Shown here: piece after piece, positions 1 through 11,869 of the stretch | How the letters are laid out: each line of letters starts with the position of its first letter | Position numbering within the stretch: the stretch's first letter is position 1 | Source of the DNA: Piliocolobus tephrosceles | Taxonomy: Eukaryota; Chordata; Mammalia; Primates; Cercopithecidae | Assembly: GCF_002776525.5 (NCBI RefSeq) | Contig: NW_022326531.1 | Location: forward strand, 810,845-874,844 | Reading direction: 5' to 3' | Length of the DNA: 64,000 bases | Program-made: the position numbers and the translations under genes | The notes under the pieces: generated by a model | Seen by the model: only the letters and a program-made list of their open reading frames with translations | What the model was told of the DNA's origin: nothing | Database searches by the model: none

Positions 1-534
1 TACTCAATTAGCAATGCTTCTTAAAAAGCCACAAGAATTAGAATTAAGACATCCCTTTATTTTATATTTAGAAAATCAGAAATATTTGTGAGATCCAGTC
101 TTCCTTTCTTAGTTTTTTTAACCTAATAAACACCATTCATTACATGTGTATTCTACTGACAAATGCTGACAGTTCCACAAATTTCACTGTTATATGAAGC
201 ATTTCATCACTCTTAGCCCTTCTTTATTGTCTTAATTTTTTTCATATTAAATCTACTTTCCAGAAGTTTCCTTGAAAGAAATGGAGGGGAAAAATATCAA
301 GGAATTATATTCTGTGCAACATTATTTTAACAAGTATCAACATTCAAAGTATGACAATAGTTAAAGAATGCTTCTGTCCTCATCAACTTCAGTTCTTTAT
401 TCAGTGTAATTACTCCAGTGATGAGACCATTCTAACAAAATTAACTAAATCACCAAGAGCATCATCACTTGCTTAATTTTTCTTCAGGATATTTATCACT
501 GTCTAGCATACTATATAGTTTATTTGTTATTTTG
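1..534. other. AT-rich sequence, nothing recognised
   Basis: No open frame of note and no repeat family I can name on either strand. The composition is AT-rich like the rest of the window. Confidence 0.5.
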
Positions 535-690
535 TTTATCTGTCTTCCCCCAGTAAAGTATAAGCTCCTTGAAAACAAACACTTCTAATTTGTTTGGATT
601 ACCACTAAATTCCAGCAGCTAGAACAGTGTCAGCCACATAGTAGACTCTCAATAAATATTTGTTTGAATAACTGAGTGACACAGTGAATG
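535..690 (+). mobile_element. L2 LINE 3' end (relic)
   Basis: The segment reads like the L2 3' terminus: a 'taagctccttgaaa' block, then 'agaacagtgtcagccaca', then 'tagtagactctcaataaa' and 'tatttgtttgaat'. This order matches the L2 tail (…GCTCCTTGAGGGC…GGCACATAGTAGG…CTCAATAAATATTTG). It is heavily diverged, as expected for a mammalian-wide element. The exact 5' limit is uncertain. Confidence 0.7.
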
Positions 691-2335
691 AATATGCATG
701 TGATATATATTTAAAATAACACATTAGTTATGAGGTTTTCCAAATTACCGTCAAAATATTTTGGTATAAATAAAAATTTATGTAACTCTCTTTTGCCTGT
801 TAAAGGAGGTAAAGATGATAGCTTGTAAACATAGTCAAAAATGTGAAGATTAAAATTGCTATTTAAAAAAATAAATAACTTAATAAAGAGCATTTTAAAT
901 CATTTTTTACATTTGAGTGACTATATTTATTGCCTATAAGTCATCTCATAAGCCAAATAGAGACTTTTACATAAATTTCTAAGCATATAGTATTCTGCAT
1001 AGCTCTACCCCATGTCTTCTCATTATGGAAGCTATTAAGAAAGCAGTATGAAATCCAAACTGTATTTTATAAATTGATTAGGAAAATAATTATTTAAAAT
1101 GTTCCTTTGTGAATGACAGAGGTGGAGAAAACGTGATTTGCAGAATTTTGGACTAAATGGCTATCCTCTCTTAACTTTCTTTTCTTCAACAATTGAGAAG
1201 TAAGCAGTGAAATTTTGTTTCCATTTCGTGATAGAAAAATAAATCTCAACTGAATCAATGCCCTGTCCCTTCTTAGTAGGATGCTGGTGATAATACATTA
1301 GTATTTTAAAAAATATATTATATTATTTCTACCACTAATGAGGATTTTACAGTGTCTCTAGGTCATCATTACAAACAAACCCAAATAATCAACATGTATT
1401 TATATAATCAAAGAAAGTATATGAGATTCTTAGGGTAAAACTCTGATATAATTTTGTTAACTGGCTGTTGTCTCTTTTCCATAAAAACAGATTTTTGTAA
1501 ATGTGTTTATACTTTTAAAGTTCTGATAGAGTAAATTGTTTTATTGAGTCAATTCTTGTTTGAATGTTTACTAATTCTTTCTGTGAAAAATAAATGGAAG
1601 TTTAGAGCATCTAGCATCTATTTTAGATTTCTGGTGATGTAGAAAATTTTATGATGGAATAGAAATTAACCCCTCCCCCCCAAGGAACTTTTTTTATATA
1701 ATTGAATAAAATCCAAGTTTTAAGTTCAACTATGTAGTGTTGTCTATATTCATTGAGTTGTACCTGCTTATGCAAATGAAAGTTTAGTAGGAGATATTTG
1801 GGTCCAACAGTATCTGCATAATTCATAGCTCTGTCTTCGGTAACAACATGGGGTATTGTACAAAGTAGATGCCAACAAATATATGCTAAATGAATATCTG
1901 TGTGAATTAGTTTCTTTTTAGCAAACCAGAAACCTAGGGCTCTGACTCAGACTGGAGTGAGAGAGAAATAAATAATAGGGATGGAGGTGGAACTCGTTTG
2001 TGGTTTCAGGGAAAGAACAGAAGGGAACCAGAATCTCAAATACAGTTGGAAAACTTTAAATCCATGGGGGCAAATTGAGAGCTAGACTCACACTTCAGTG
2101 AAGGTTCTTTAACAGAAACCAATCCAGATGAGCTAGAACCATGTTCCCCATGTGGGCATCCATGGGCATATTCACAGAGCTATGTGTATTCTCTACAAAA
2201 CTTCTGTTTTGGACTGAGTGATACATTTTTGTTGATAATCTCAAATAATATAACCCTGCTGTGGATTACTTAAATGGTTATATGTTACATATAATAACTC
2301 AAAATTTTATAGTATGTTATATTCTTTACATTATA
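691..2335. other. AT-rich sequence, nothing recognised
   Basis: I see no gene or confidently named repeat. Two short minus-strand frames (711-893 and 1623-1826) lack any recognisable motif and look like chance. A C-rich run sits near 1671-1682. Confidence 0.5.
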
Positions 2336-2398
2336 ATATCATTTATATATACATGTACACATATACACACATACACATACATACATATGCCCATATAG
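2336..2398. repeat. Imperfect TA/CA simple repeat
   Basis: Alternating purine-pyrimidine sequence of 'atatatacatgtacacatat' type followed by cacatacacatacatacata-like units; no single period dominates. Confidence 0.75.
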
Positions 2399-2704
2399 TA
2401 AACTGACAGATTTTACTTCCAAATTTAGCATTTGCATGTATAAATATTTTGATGCATACATATTTCGTTGCCATGTTGGTCTACTTTAATTGTCTAAGAC
2501 TATAGAGAAAAGAAGTAGACAACACATACATAATTCACTTTCACTAAATACAGGCCAACTGACTTTAATCCACAAAGAACCTAGTACATTGCCAAGTATG
2601 GAAAAAAAAATGGTGAGAAAATGATGTTCATATAGAGCTTTTGGTAGGATAGGTTTACTGAAGTCAAAAGGTCCATAATTTAGCAATTATTGACATTTCA
2701 AGTT
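2399..2704. other. AT-rich sequence, nothing recognised
   Basis: Unassigned sequence between a simple repeat and an L1 3' UTR. The 2486-2686 minus-strand frame has no recognisable content. Confidence 0.45.
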
Positions 2705-3150
2705 GCTAAAACATTTCTTTTTTATTATATATATGTTTAACATATACATTTTGATACACATAGTGAAATGATTGTTACACTCAAGCAAGTTAACCTATTC
2801 ATCATCTTACATAGTTATCTTCTGTGTGTGTATGTGTGTGTGGCAAAAGTCTCTAAAATCCACTCTCTTAGGACATTTCTAGTATACAGTACAATATTAT
2901 TAGCCATGGTCCTCATACCATGCATTAGATTTTTAGGTTTGTTTATCTTATATGTCTGCAACTTTATTCCCTTTGACCTCCATCTCCCCATTTCAACCCT
3001 GCCATCCTCTCCCTGCTCCTGGTAACTACCCACCTTTCTATTCTGTTTCTATATATTTAAGGATTTTGGTTTGTTTGTTTGTTTTAGATTCTGTATATAA
3101 TCATTCTTTACATTAACTTATTAGTTTTACTCATAATGTTAACCTAATTT
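2705..3150 (-). mobile_element. Old L1 (L1M type) 3' UTR fragment
   Basis: Read on the plus strand this is the reverse complement of an L1M 3' UTR. Landmarks in order are 'ttgatacacatagtgaaatg', 'cactctcttaggacatttct', 'agtatacagtacaatatta', 'cctttgacctccatctcccc' and 'ctcctggtaactaccca'. All of these are conserved blocks of the L1MA/L1MB 3' region. The open frames 2768-3025 (+) and 2815-3033 (-) are by-products of this element. No L1 coding sequence remains. Confidence 0.85.
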
Positions 3151-3687
3151 TTATTGATATTACAGTATTGTTTTATTTAAAAACTACCATTTTAGTTATT
3201 TTAGGTTTGTGATAATTTTAAGCAAAATAAGCTTTTAACATAGATTGATGTTTAAGGATAGTTATGAATATAGAAACAACTAAAGTATATCCTGGATTGT
3301 TGAATAATTTTTTAAACCTTTATATGGATCCCCAGACATTCTCAAATTTCTGTTCAATAAATGAAGTCATAAGAAACTCCCTTGATCACCTATTAATGAG
3401 AGAGAGCTGGTTTGGACATTTTATCTCATCATAAACTTATGTTCATGGTCTTTATTGGATAAGTGGATAGAAATGACTATTTCCTCTTAGAATGTTTTAA
3501 GTTTACATTAATTAATGAGGGGGAAATCAGCACATGTTAGTAATTCCTCGAATTAAATACTCTGTTTTTTACTATCTGTTTTCCATAAATATAGTATGTA
3601 CTAGCTACTAATGGAAATATAAAATAAATAAGACACAATCAACATTTCAAAAATAATATATTCTTCATTCATAGGGATAAAAATGTT
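3151..3687. other. AT-rich sequence, nothing recognised
   Basis: I can name no gene or repeat here. The first bases may still belong to the neighbouring L1. Confidence 0.45.
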
Positions 3688-3720
3688 TGATGATGATGAT
3701 GATGATGTTGATGATGATGA
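3688..3720. repeat. (TGA)n microsatellite
   Basis: About 11 TGA/GAT units with a single interruption (…gatgttgat…). It immediately precedes a MIR. Confidence 0.95.
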
Positions 3721-3723
3721 CTT

Positions 3724-3942
3724 CCATCATTTACGGAGAAGTTACCACATGCCAGTACTCATGGTCAGCACTTACATGTGTTAGCTACGTTTAATCCTCA
3801 CAGTACCCTTATGGATCGCTTAATTATTTTCCCTATATTACAGATAAGTAAACCAAGTCTTGGAGAATTGAGTGGATTGAGCCAAATCATACAATTCTTG
3901 CAAAGTGGAATGAGAAGGGATTCAGTTCAATTCATATGCTAT
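3724..3942 (-). mobile_element. MIR SINE (antisense)
   Basis: The order of blocks fits the reverse complement of MIR: 'ttaccacatgccagtactca', 'gtgttagctacgtttaatcc', 'tcctcacagtacccttatgg', 'ttacagataagtaaacca', then a degenerate end of the 'gaagggattcag' type. Divergence is high, as expected for MIR. The 3778-3987 open frame is a chance read-through of this SINE. Confidence 0.85.
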
Positions 3943-4252
3943 ATACTTCTCCCATCAAAAGTTATGTTAAAATATTTCAATGTTTAAGATTCATTACTAA
4001 GTAACAAAGAAATAATTGTGATTTTTTGGTTTCTTCATTTTGTTTATCAAAAAATAAGTTTATCTTTGTTCATGATTTCTTATTTGTTCAATAATAGATA
4101 TATAATTTGTCATTCCCTGGTTAATTTAAATTAAAAATTTGTATGAGTTATAAATAAGATATGTTTCTTCCCTATGAATTCAAATGTTTAAAGTCATACT
4201 CAGTCAAAAACTTGGTTATGGCAAACAGAAGGTTTTTTATTGCAGTTTTTAA
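3943..4252. other. AT-rich flank of L1, nothing recognised
   Basis: Unassigned sequence up to the T-rich 3' end of the L1 that follows. Confidence 0.45.
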
Positions 4253-4546
4253 TTTAATTTTTTATTTTTTATTTTACTTTAAGTTCTGGGATACATGTGC
4301 TGAATGGGGCAGGTTAATTACATAGGTATACATGTGCCATGGTGGTTTGCTGCACCTATCGACACATCATCTAGGTTTTAAGCCCCGCATACATTACGTA
4401 TTTGTTCTAATGCTCTCCTTCCCCTTTGCCCCCACCCCTCGACAGGCCCCGGTATGTGATGTTCGCCTCCCTGTGTCCATGTGCTCTCATTGTTCAACTC
4501 CCACTAATGAGTGAGAACATGCAGTGTTTGGTTTTCTGTTCCTGTG

Positions 4547-5008
4547 TTAGTTTGCTGAGGATGATGATTTCCAGCTTCTTTCAAGTCCCTGCAAAGGATA
4601 TGAAATGGCTGCATAGCATTCCATGGTGTATATGTGCCACATTTTCTTTATCCAGTCTGTTATTGATGGGAATTTGGGCTGGTTCCAGGTCTTTGCTGTT
4701 GTAAATAGTGCTGTAATAAACATATGTGTGCATGTGTCTTTACAGCAGAATGACTTATAATCCTTTGGGTATATACCCAGTAATGGGATTGCTGGGTCAA
4801 ATGGTATTTCTAGTTCTAGATCCTTGAGAAATCGCCACACTGTCTTCCACAATGGTTGAACTAATTTATACTCCCACCAGCAGTGTAAAAGTGTCCCTAT
4901 TTCTCCGCATTCTCGCAACATCTGTTGTTTCCAGACTTTTGAATGATCGTGAATGATCACGATTCTAACTGGCGTGGGATGGTTTCTCATTGTGGTTTTG
5001 ATTTGCAT
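4547..5008 (-). pseudogene. L1 ORF2p C-terminal remnant
   Basis: A 153-codon frame within the truncated L1. It carries hallmarks of the ORF2p C-terminal region: 'LLHCWWEYKLVQPLWKTVWR', then 'DPAIPLLGIYPKD', then 'WIKKMWHIYTMECYAAI'. The endonuclease and reverse transcriptase domains are absent because of the 5' truncation. This is a decayed fragment, not a gene. Confidence 0.95.
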
Positions 5009-5074
5009 TTCTCTAATGACCAGTGATGATGAGCTTTTTTTTTCATGTTTGTTGGCCGCATAAATGTCTTCTTT

Positions 5075-5350
5075 TTAGAAGTGTCTGTTCATATCCTTTA
5101 CCCACTTTTTGATGTGGTTGGTTGTTTTTTTCTTGTACATTTGTTTAAGTTTCTTGCAGATTCTGGATATTAGCCCTTTGTCAGATCGATAGATTGTGAA
5201 AATTTTCTCCCATTCTGTAGGTTGCCTGTACACTCTGATGATGGTTTCTTTTGTTGAGAAGAAGTTCTTTAGTTTAGTTAGATCCCATTTGTCAATTTTG
5301 GCTTTTGTTGCAATTGCTTTTGGTGTTTTATTCATGAAGTATTTGCCCAT
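5075..5350 (-). pseudogene. L1 ORF2p internal remnant
   Basis: A 91-codon frame upstream (in L1 sense) of the C-terminal remnant. It contains 'KAKIDKWDLTKLKNFFSTKE' and 'YRSDKGLISRICKKLKQ', both recognisable from L1 ORF2p between the RT domain and the C-terminus. It is separated from the downstream fragment by a break in frame. Confidence 0.93.
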
Positions 5351-5819
5351 GCCTATGTTCTGGATGATATTGCCTAGATTTTCTTCTAGGATTTTTATAG
5401 TTTTAGGTTTTACATTTAAATCTTTAATCCATCTTGAGTTAATTTTTGTATAAGATATAAGGAAGGGGTCCAGTTTCCATTTTCTGCATGTGGTTAGCCT
5501 ATTTTCCCAGCACCCTTTACTGAACAGGAGATCTTTTCCCCATTGCTTGTATTAGTCAGGTTTGTTGAAGATCAGATGGTTGTAGATGTGTGGTGTTATT
5601 TCTGAGGCCTCTGTTCTGTCCCATTGGTCTATATATCTGTTTTGGTACCAGTATCATGCTGTTTTGGTTACTATAGCCTTGTAGTATAGTTTGAAGTCAG
5701 GTAGCGTGATGCCTCACACTTTGTTCTTTTTGCTTAGGATTGTCTTGGCTATCTGGGCTCTTTTTTGGTTCCATATGAAATTTAAAGTAGTTTTTTCTTT
5801 TTAGTTCTGTGAAGAAAGT

Positions 5820-6504
5820 TGATTTTAGAAGCATTCTTTAAGTGTTTATTATCTTCTAAGAATAAAAACCTAACTTTTCTGCAAATCTAGACCTATTAAT
5901 AGTTTTGAGATTTGTTATTTGAATGTTATGAATAATTTTGGCCTGATATTTACTTTTTCTCTAGGCCATGTTATGTAAAAACATGTTTTTCACACCCAAG
6001 CCTGTGCTAATGATTTCAAACGTGTTTCCTTACTGGAGTGATTCTTTTGCTGATCCAGAACTGCTCCCCCAAAACTGTCATAAGCCACCTCTTATGGCTG
6101 CCATGTTTGTGTTATAAGCAGTTAGTTCTCAGGCACAGAGCTGATTGTTTTCATCTAACATTAATATATTTAAGATGGTGAAAGTGACAAATACCAATAT
6201 CATAGAATTTAGGAATGCCATTATTCCTAAACTATCCACCAATCACTATGTGCACACTATAGAGTCTAACATTGAGAATATATATTTAAAACTACATTTA
6301 TCAGATAAAATAGCATGTGCTTATTATTAAATTATGTTGTTTCCCCTCTTTTTCTCCAAACATTGTAATGAGGATGTTTGACCCAATGTGAAAAATAAAA
6401 GTTAATAAAATTTGATAGCCTCAATGTCACTTCTTATGTTTTCTAAACTGTCCAAAATATTTAGACCTTTTGAATGAATGACCTTGAGTTTATTTTTTAT
6501 ATAA
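5820..6504. other. AT-rich sequence, nothing recognised
   Basis: I cannot assign this stretch to a repeat family. The 6145-6330 open frame is short and featureless. Confidence 0.45.
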
Positions 6505-6690
6505 TGGCGCTTATTAACTGTGTGACCTTGGGAAAATATTTAATTTCTTTGAATCTTAGTCTACATGTATTTTTAAAAATAGGAATAATTGTAGATAACT
6601 GTCAGGCTTGTTGGGAGAAGTAAATCATACCAATATATATATTGCCTAGCACAGTATCAAACTTGTCAAGAGCACCATTAATGTTAGTTC
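6505..6690 (+). mobile_element. MIR SINE relic
   Basis: Sense-strand MIR blocks are visible: 'ttattaactgtgtgaccttg' then 'ggaaaatatttaatttcttt', 'gaatcttagtc', and 'tgcctagcacagtatcaaac' at the 3' side. They correspond to the MIR core ('CTGTGTGACCTTGGGCAAGT') and tail. Confidence 0.82.
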
Positions 6691-7404
6691 CTTCTATCGA
6701 ATAATCCATGGAAAATCATTCTAAACTCTTTACTTTTATCTCTAAAACTTAGATACTTTTGAAAGATAACTTTTTGGTAAGTATCACCTGAAAATGTGTT
6801 CACTTCTCATTGTTCTTTAGCAGGTAAAATTTGTGTGAACTGTTTTAAAGTTTTATGTGACGTCTACAAAGTTGTAGGTGCTTTCTTCCCTCTTTATTGT
6901 ATACCCATGTATCCTTGATAAACTATGATTTATTTAAGCACCATCCATCCTGTGCTATCTAATTATGGAAATACGTGAAGATTTAAAATTTAGAAATTTC
7001 AGGCTGATCACTTTGTCTTGGTGTTTAGGTTACAAATTGGTTCATGTAATGATTTTCTTAATTTCTCCCAGAACCATCTGCAGATAATACCATCAAGCAC
7101 CATGGCGAATAAAACCTATGACTTTTTTTTTAGATTCTAAAACATATTCTGAGAAAAATATTTGTAATTCTATTGTGTGTAGTAATCGAATGACAAAATT
7201 CTCTAACGACCATAGGCTTAAAAATGATGAAATTTTTGGAAGTAATTTTTAAACTATTTCACAAAACGTATAAGTGAGAGAAAAATGTGATAAATTATAT
7301 CAGGCAGATAACTTACTGTCTTTTTCAGGACATAAATTATAGTTTTAAGTAAGTATGTACCATAATGAATTTATGTTAAAAATAATCAGAGATGGGAGGG
7401 GCTT
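6691..7404. other. AT-rich sequence, nothing recognised
   Basis: No gene or nameable repeat seen on either strand up to the LTR target site. Confidence 0.45.
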
Positions 7405-7945
7405 GTAGTGTAATCATCCAATGGGTTCTTCCTGCCTGCTGCATAGACAAAATCAATTCACTGAGACTGCATCATTGAAGTAAGAGTTTAATTGATACAA
7501 GGCTGGCCACATAGCAGATGGAGTTATTACTCCAATCAGTCTTCCTGAAGGCTCCGAAGTTCGGGTTTTTCAAGGATAGTTTGGTGGGTAGAAAACTAGG
7601 AAATGGGTATTGCAGATTGGCTGGGGATGCAATCATAGGGGTGTGGACCTGATGCAATCATAGGTCCTTCAGGACCCTCCCATAATCCTCATCTTGTGGC
7701 CTTTTATTAGTTTTACAAAGCAGTTTCAGCTCCAGAACAAGGAGGAAATCAGTTTTAGGGACGGACTATTACTGTTCTTTCTTCAGAGCTAAACATTAAA
7801 CAAAATTTCTCCCATAATTAGCTAGCCCTACACTCAGGAATAAGCAAGGGACAGTAGTCAGCCTGTGAGACTAGAAGCAAGGTGGAATCAGTCATGTTGG
7901 ATTTCTCTCAGTGTCATAATGTTTGCAAAGGCTGTTTCAGTAGTG
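7405..7945 (-). mobile_element. Solo LTR of an ERV1-like endogenous retrovirus
   Basis: The body spans 7411-7939 and is flanked by a perfect 6-bp direct repeat GTAGTG (7405-7410 and 7940-7945). In its own minus-strand orientation it begins TGAAACAGCC and ends GGATGATTA, which I read as a TG…CA LTR with the last CA mutated to TA. An internal AATTAAA-type polyadenylation signal precedes the 3' part. No retroviral internal region lies beside it, so it is a solo LTR left by recombination. The subfamily is uncertain; I recall an LTR8-like consensus but did not verify it. The minus-strand frame 7472-7657 lies inside the LTR. Confidence 0.75.
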
Positions 7946-8599
7946 GCTATTAGACCTTCCTGCAGTCAAGTAATCACTTAAACCACCTAAATCAAATGAC
8001 TGTTCATGTACATTGGATGAATGAGAAAAAAGTAAGTTTCTTTTAATTTTTTGGGAAGAAAATATACCTTTCTGGCTATTTGGTTGTCAGAAACATGCTA
8101 CTCTATACCACTCTATAACTCTATACCGTGCAAATTAAGGATACCAAGTTTAGGTTCCCTGTCATTGAAACTTTCCCGTGATAACTCCCCAAACATTTAT
8201 ATGCTGGATGTTTAGCCATGAAGAAGTTTATTCTGGGAAATTCCCAGTTTTGTATATCATTGGAGATAACATTGTTTCTTCTGTAACATGACTGTTTTGT
8301 GTCTTTTCAAAATCGTCAATGTATGGTAAACTCTAAAAGAGTACTTCCTGTTCTTTAGTTACAATTTTACATTGTATGTAGTACACATTTGGGGCAGCTT
8401 TCAGTAGCTATTATTTGATTTCAAACAGTATAACTCAGTATAAACAAATGTTAGCTAGATAGATGGTTCTGGTTTTATTACTTCCTATTTCATTTTCAAG
8501 GTAGGAAAATTAACATTGGCTTGGAGTATTGAAGAAGTAATTTTTCCAATGACATGGAAATTGCAGATTTTCTTCTCTTACTACAGTTACTCAAATTTT
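7946..8599. other. Nothing recognised; short CTCTATA repeats
   Basis: The only structure seen is three imperfect CTCTATA(AC) units near 8100-8127. No gene or named repeat. Confidence 0.45.
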
Positions 8600-9085
8600 A
8601 TACAAAATTGAGGCCTAGCCTGGGAGGGTTCTTAACTTCAAGGGTGAACTGGTGATCAGAGAAGCAATTGTTATTGAACTGGTACTACTCCTTGTGGAGC
8701 AGGACTAACCCATAGGCAGTGTGCGAGGGCTGTTGGCACGTGTATTCATACTCACTTCTAATTAAATGCTAATTAAGAGGCAGGTTATTCTGAACTTTCT
8801 GGAAAATGGTGGGGAGTTTCCAGAATCATATAAGGTAACTTCTAGGCTGTTGCCATGGCGCATTGCCATGCATTAGTAAACTGTCATGATGCTGGTGGGA
8901 GAGTCATTATGCTAATGAGCTGTGAGGACAGCTGGAGGTTGCTTTCCTCACAGTCTCCTGGGGTTGCTGGCCTCTTCACTGCATGCTGTTTTGACCAGAT
9001 CCTGTTTTCCTCAGGGTGGGGGTGACCAGAAAAAATCTCCTACAGGCCGCCTACCTCACCCTCATGCAAGTAAACTGTCTATTTT
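8600..9085 (+). mobile_element. Probable LTR/ERV-derived fragment
   Basis: This block is richer in G+C than its surroundings. It contains 'gctgttgccatggcgcattg', 'aactgtcatgatgctggtgg' and 'gctgtgaggacagctggagg', which I recall from a human LTR consensus of uncertain name. Both ends are vague and I found no target duplication. The 8922-9137 open frame lies inside it and is not a gene. It could be an unrelated LTR or part of the provirus that left the LTR at 7411-7939. Confidence 0.45.
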
Positions 9086-9777
9086 ACTTGGGACTACATT
9101 TTATGTTTTCTTAGACATCCAACAGAGCAAATCCTAGCAGTTCAGCCATATTTTGTGTAAATAGATTACACAAATTTAATAGCTGAACTTTCAAATAAAG
9201 TCAGATTAATAGGTACAAGTCCAGGGCCTGATATGGCCACTTGCTGGCAATTGTTTGTTTAATTTGATTCATGGAGAAAGCCAAGTCAGTCAATATCAAA
9301 CCCATATTTACCCTGTGACCTAAACGTGTATCCTGTGTTGGTTGAATTAATTTTAAGATCAGTTGGTTTGCCTCTTAATTGTTGAGGACAATATGTGAGA
9401 CTCTGTAGAACTTCATAGAATCGATTTGCATGTCTCAGCTTAGAGTTTCCTGATTTACATCCTCAGGGTCAAAAGGCATATTTTATGTTAAATGTCCATG
9501 CCACACTCCTAACTTAGCGTTGACCAACTCCAAATGATCTACTCTTGTAGGTTAGTTGTAATTGCTATATTTTAGCATTAATATTAAGACTTTATTCTTT
9601 GGTTTCTTTTTTACTAGGAGATTAGTCAGCTTACTCGAATTTGAATTTTTCACTGGGTTTATATTTTAATTGGATACATTAATTATTATTTGTGCGTTTC
9701 TGCTAACATCAGAAAGCAGAGGGACTTACAGCCATTTCAGTTAGAGAGGATAACATTTCAGTACTCCTGGGTTTAAT
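9086..9777. other. AT-rich sequence, nothing recognised
   Basis: No gene or repeat that I can name. Possible degraded retroviral internal sequence, but without a single diagnostic motif. Confidence 0.4.
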
Positions 9778-9796
9778 GTGTGTGTGTGTGTGTGTG
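9778..9796. repeat. (TG)n microsatellite
   Basis: About nine and a half GT units, followed by CACACGTG. Confidence 0.9.
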
Positions 9797-11061
9797 CACA
9801 CGTGAGTCCTAATGTTATAAACTAAATGATTTCTGTATGTTTAACAAATGTGAGCCATTGGTCCTAGGGAAAGACAATGGTAAAAGCAAGAACTCTCCAA
9901 GTTCATGCCTTACGTACCACAGACATTATGACCATATATTTCCACAGACCAGACACCCGTGAATTTTTGTTGTTATTTTATTGAGTGACATGAAGCTTGC
10001 TAAATGACTTTACTGTCTTATTTTATCAGTATTTAGGCTGATAAAATGTCCCCCTAGGCTTTGGGAAGTCAAGCTATCTATTTTTAATTATTTTCAATTT
10101 GCTTTAAGTTAATCTTCCCAAGTTGTTCCTGCATTGCTTATCTGATTTTTTTTCTTAGTTTATCTACACGATCCTAGGAAAGAAGGCCCTTTATCTGTGA
10201 ACACACGCCTACCCTGTAGAATAAATAGTAAAGTATTACCTTGACCCTGCAGGAGGATGAAAGAGACTATGGACAGTCAATATGATTGTCCATTTAAACA
10301 ACTAATATTAGCACAAATCAAGTTCACTTTGGTGTCTTCCATTAAACTCATTCATCAAAATAGAAAATGTCATTTCAATAAGAAGCAAAATATACTGAAG
10401 AATATTTCTACAGTCCCTGGTAGGTATGATTACAAATATCAACAAATTCTCCACTTATCTGGTCAGTAGTTGATGCTACTTTCACTTACTCCACTGATAT
10501 AGTTAAGGTCTTTTGGCCACAGCTACAAAGTGCAGATTAAAATGTTAGAAATCATAAAGATTGTATTTCTTTATTCTGCATGTTTGATGAGCCTCCCAAA
10601 GTTATTGACTTTAAAGTTCTGAATTGTAGTGTTATAAGTCAATTCTACATTTTGCTAAGTTTAATAATATTCTTCAATTTCTTTAAAATGTATTGATTAA
10701 CAGCTGAATCATAATTTTTGTGCCTCTGTTTACTTGATGATCAAGGCCAAAGTCCAGTAAAAAGTGACAGGAAGTGTATATTCAGGTTGTGGATTTAGCA
10801 TTTCTGTTAGATGAATTTAACTTAATAATGGCCTAGGAATTTGTGTTTTAAGGATTTAACATAGGCATAAAATGCTCTCTAGCTATTGATTACTTATTTT
10901 GTTTTTTTAACTTAGTATAAATAAATTTGAATAAACTAAGGTGGTGTATACAAATATTGAAATAGAAATAGAAAAGGCATATAGATTAGGTCATTTTAAA
11001 TGCTTATAATTTGGGGAAACATCAATAAGGATAAAATAAGCACGGATTTCATAATTTTAAA
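9797..11061. other. AT-rich sequence, nothing recognised
   Basis: No nameable repeat. The 70-codon plus frame at 10257-10469 has ordinary composition, no motif and no supporting context, and I treat it as chance. Confidence 0.4.
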
Positions 11062-11373
11062 TTTTACTTTTTGTTGAGACAGGGTCTTTCTCTGTTATCC
11101 AGGGTGAGGTGCAGTGGTGCAATCACGGCTCACTTCGGCCTTGACCTCCCAGGCTCAAGTGATCCTCTCACCTCAGCCTCCTGAGAAGCTGAGACCGCAG
11201 GTGTGTGCCACCACACCCAGGCAATTTTTTTTTTTTTTTTTTAATCTTTTTATTTTGTAGAGACAAGGTCTAACTAACTACGTTGCCCTGGCTAATCATG
11301 AACTCCTGGGCTAAAGCTGTCTTCTGGCCTCCCAAAGTGCTGGGATTATAGGCGTGAACCATCATACCTGGCC
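11062..11373 (-). mobile_element. Alu SINE, AluJ-like (antisense)
   Basis: Full-length dimeric Alu in reverse complement, from 'gagacagggtctttctctgt' to 'ggcgtgaaccatcatacctg'. The central A-rich linker appears as an 18-T run at 11225-11242. The 'gaactcctgggctaaag' block is the AluJ state, which makes this one of the oldest Alus here. Flanking duplication is not convincing. Confidence 0.95.
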
Positions 11374-11869
11374 CAATTTCAGTATTAGATATAGTTGTAT
11401 TCTTACTAAACCAAGTTTAAAAATCCTTTGTTTACAAAGGAGAAATTTGTGGACAGGAAAAAAAGGCATCAGGTACAGAATATCTTAATAGCCTTTTCAA
11501 AGAATCTTGGCAATTGATATGCCTAAAATCCTCACTTTATTTAAGCAAAGAAAAAACTCCATTATTAGCTAAATATTTATTGTTGTTCACAGTGACTATC
11601 ACAGTAGTCTATCTATCTACTATACATATAAGCAAACAGACAAATAAAACATTTTATGACTCTTTATTATACAGGATAGAATGAAAATTTATTGGGTATA
11701 TCCAGTTCTCTTTTGCCCATTTTTATTTTCTAGCATTATCTCCTGTAATTCTTATGGTCCACCCAAAACCGGATGCAGAGAGCTCTTCACTCTACCATCC
11801 AAGCCCTCCTTTGTTCTTCCTATAACTCTGCTCTTGCTGTCTCTTTTGGGATGCTGGGTTTCTTTTCCA
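11374..11869. other. Nothing recognised
   Basis: Mostly unassigned. The 76-codon plus frame (11681-11911) runs into an L2 relic and shows no protein signature. Confidence 0.4.

Larger units (their letters stand above)
4253..5819 (-). mobile_element. 5'-truncated LINE-1 (L1PA-type), antisense
   Basis: On the minus strand this is the last ~1.57 kb of an L1: the end of ORF2, the 3' UTR and a degraded A-tail (T-rich at 4253-4275). Landmarks on the plus strand are 'actttaagttctgggataca' at the 3' end and 'tggttccatatgaaatttaa' followed by 'ttctgtgaagaaagt' at the truncated 5' end. Divergence is modest, so this is a primate-age copy older than human-specific L1s. ORF2 is broken by stops and frameshifts and the element cannot encode functional proteins. 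I found no convincing target-site duplication, so secondary loss at one edge is possible. Confidence 0.95.

Noticed and set aside
3688..3720. Regularly spaced short repeats as a possible CRISPR-like array
   Set aside because: It is a trinucleotide microsatellite. There are no spacers, and the context is a primate genome.
10257..10469. 70-codon plus frame that could recall retroviral pol
   Set aside because: No conserved polymerase or integrase motif is present, and neighbouring sequence gives no support.
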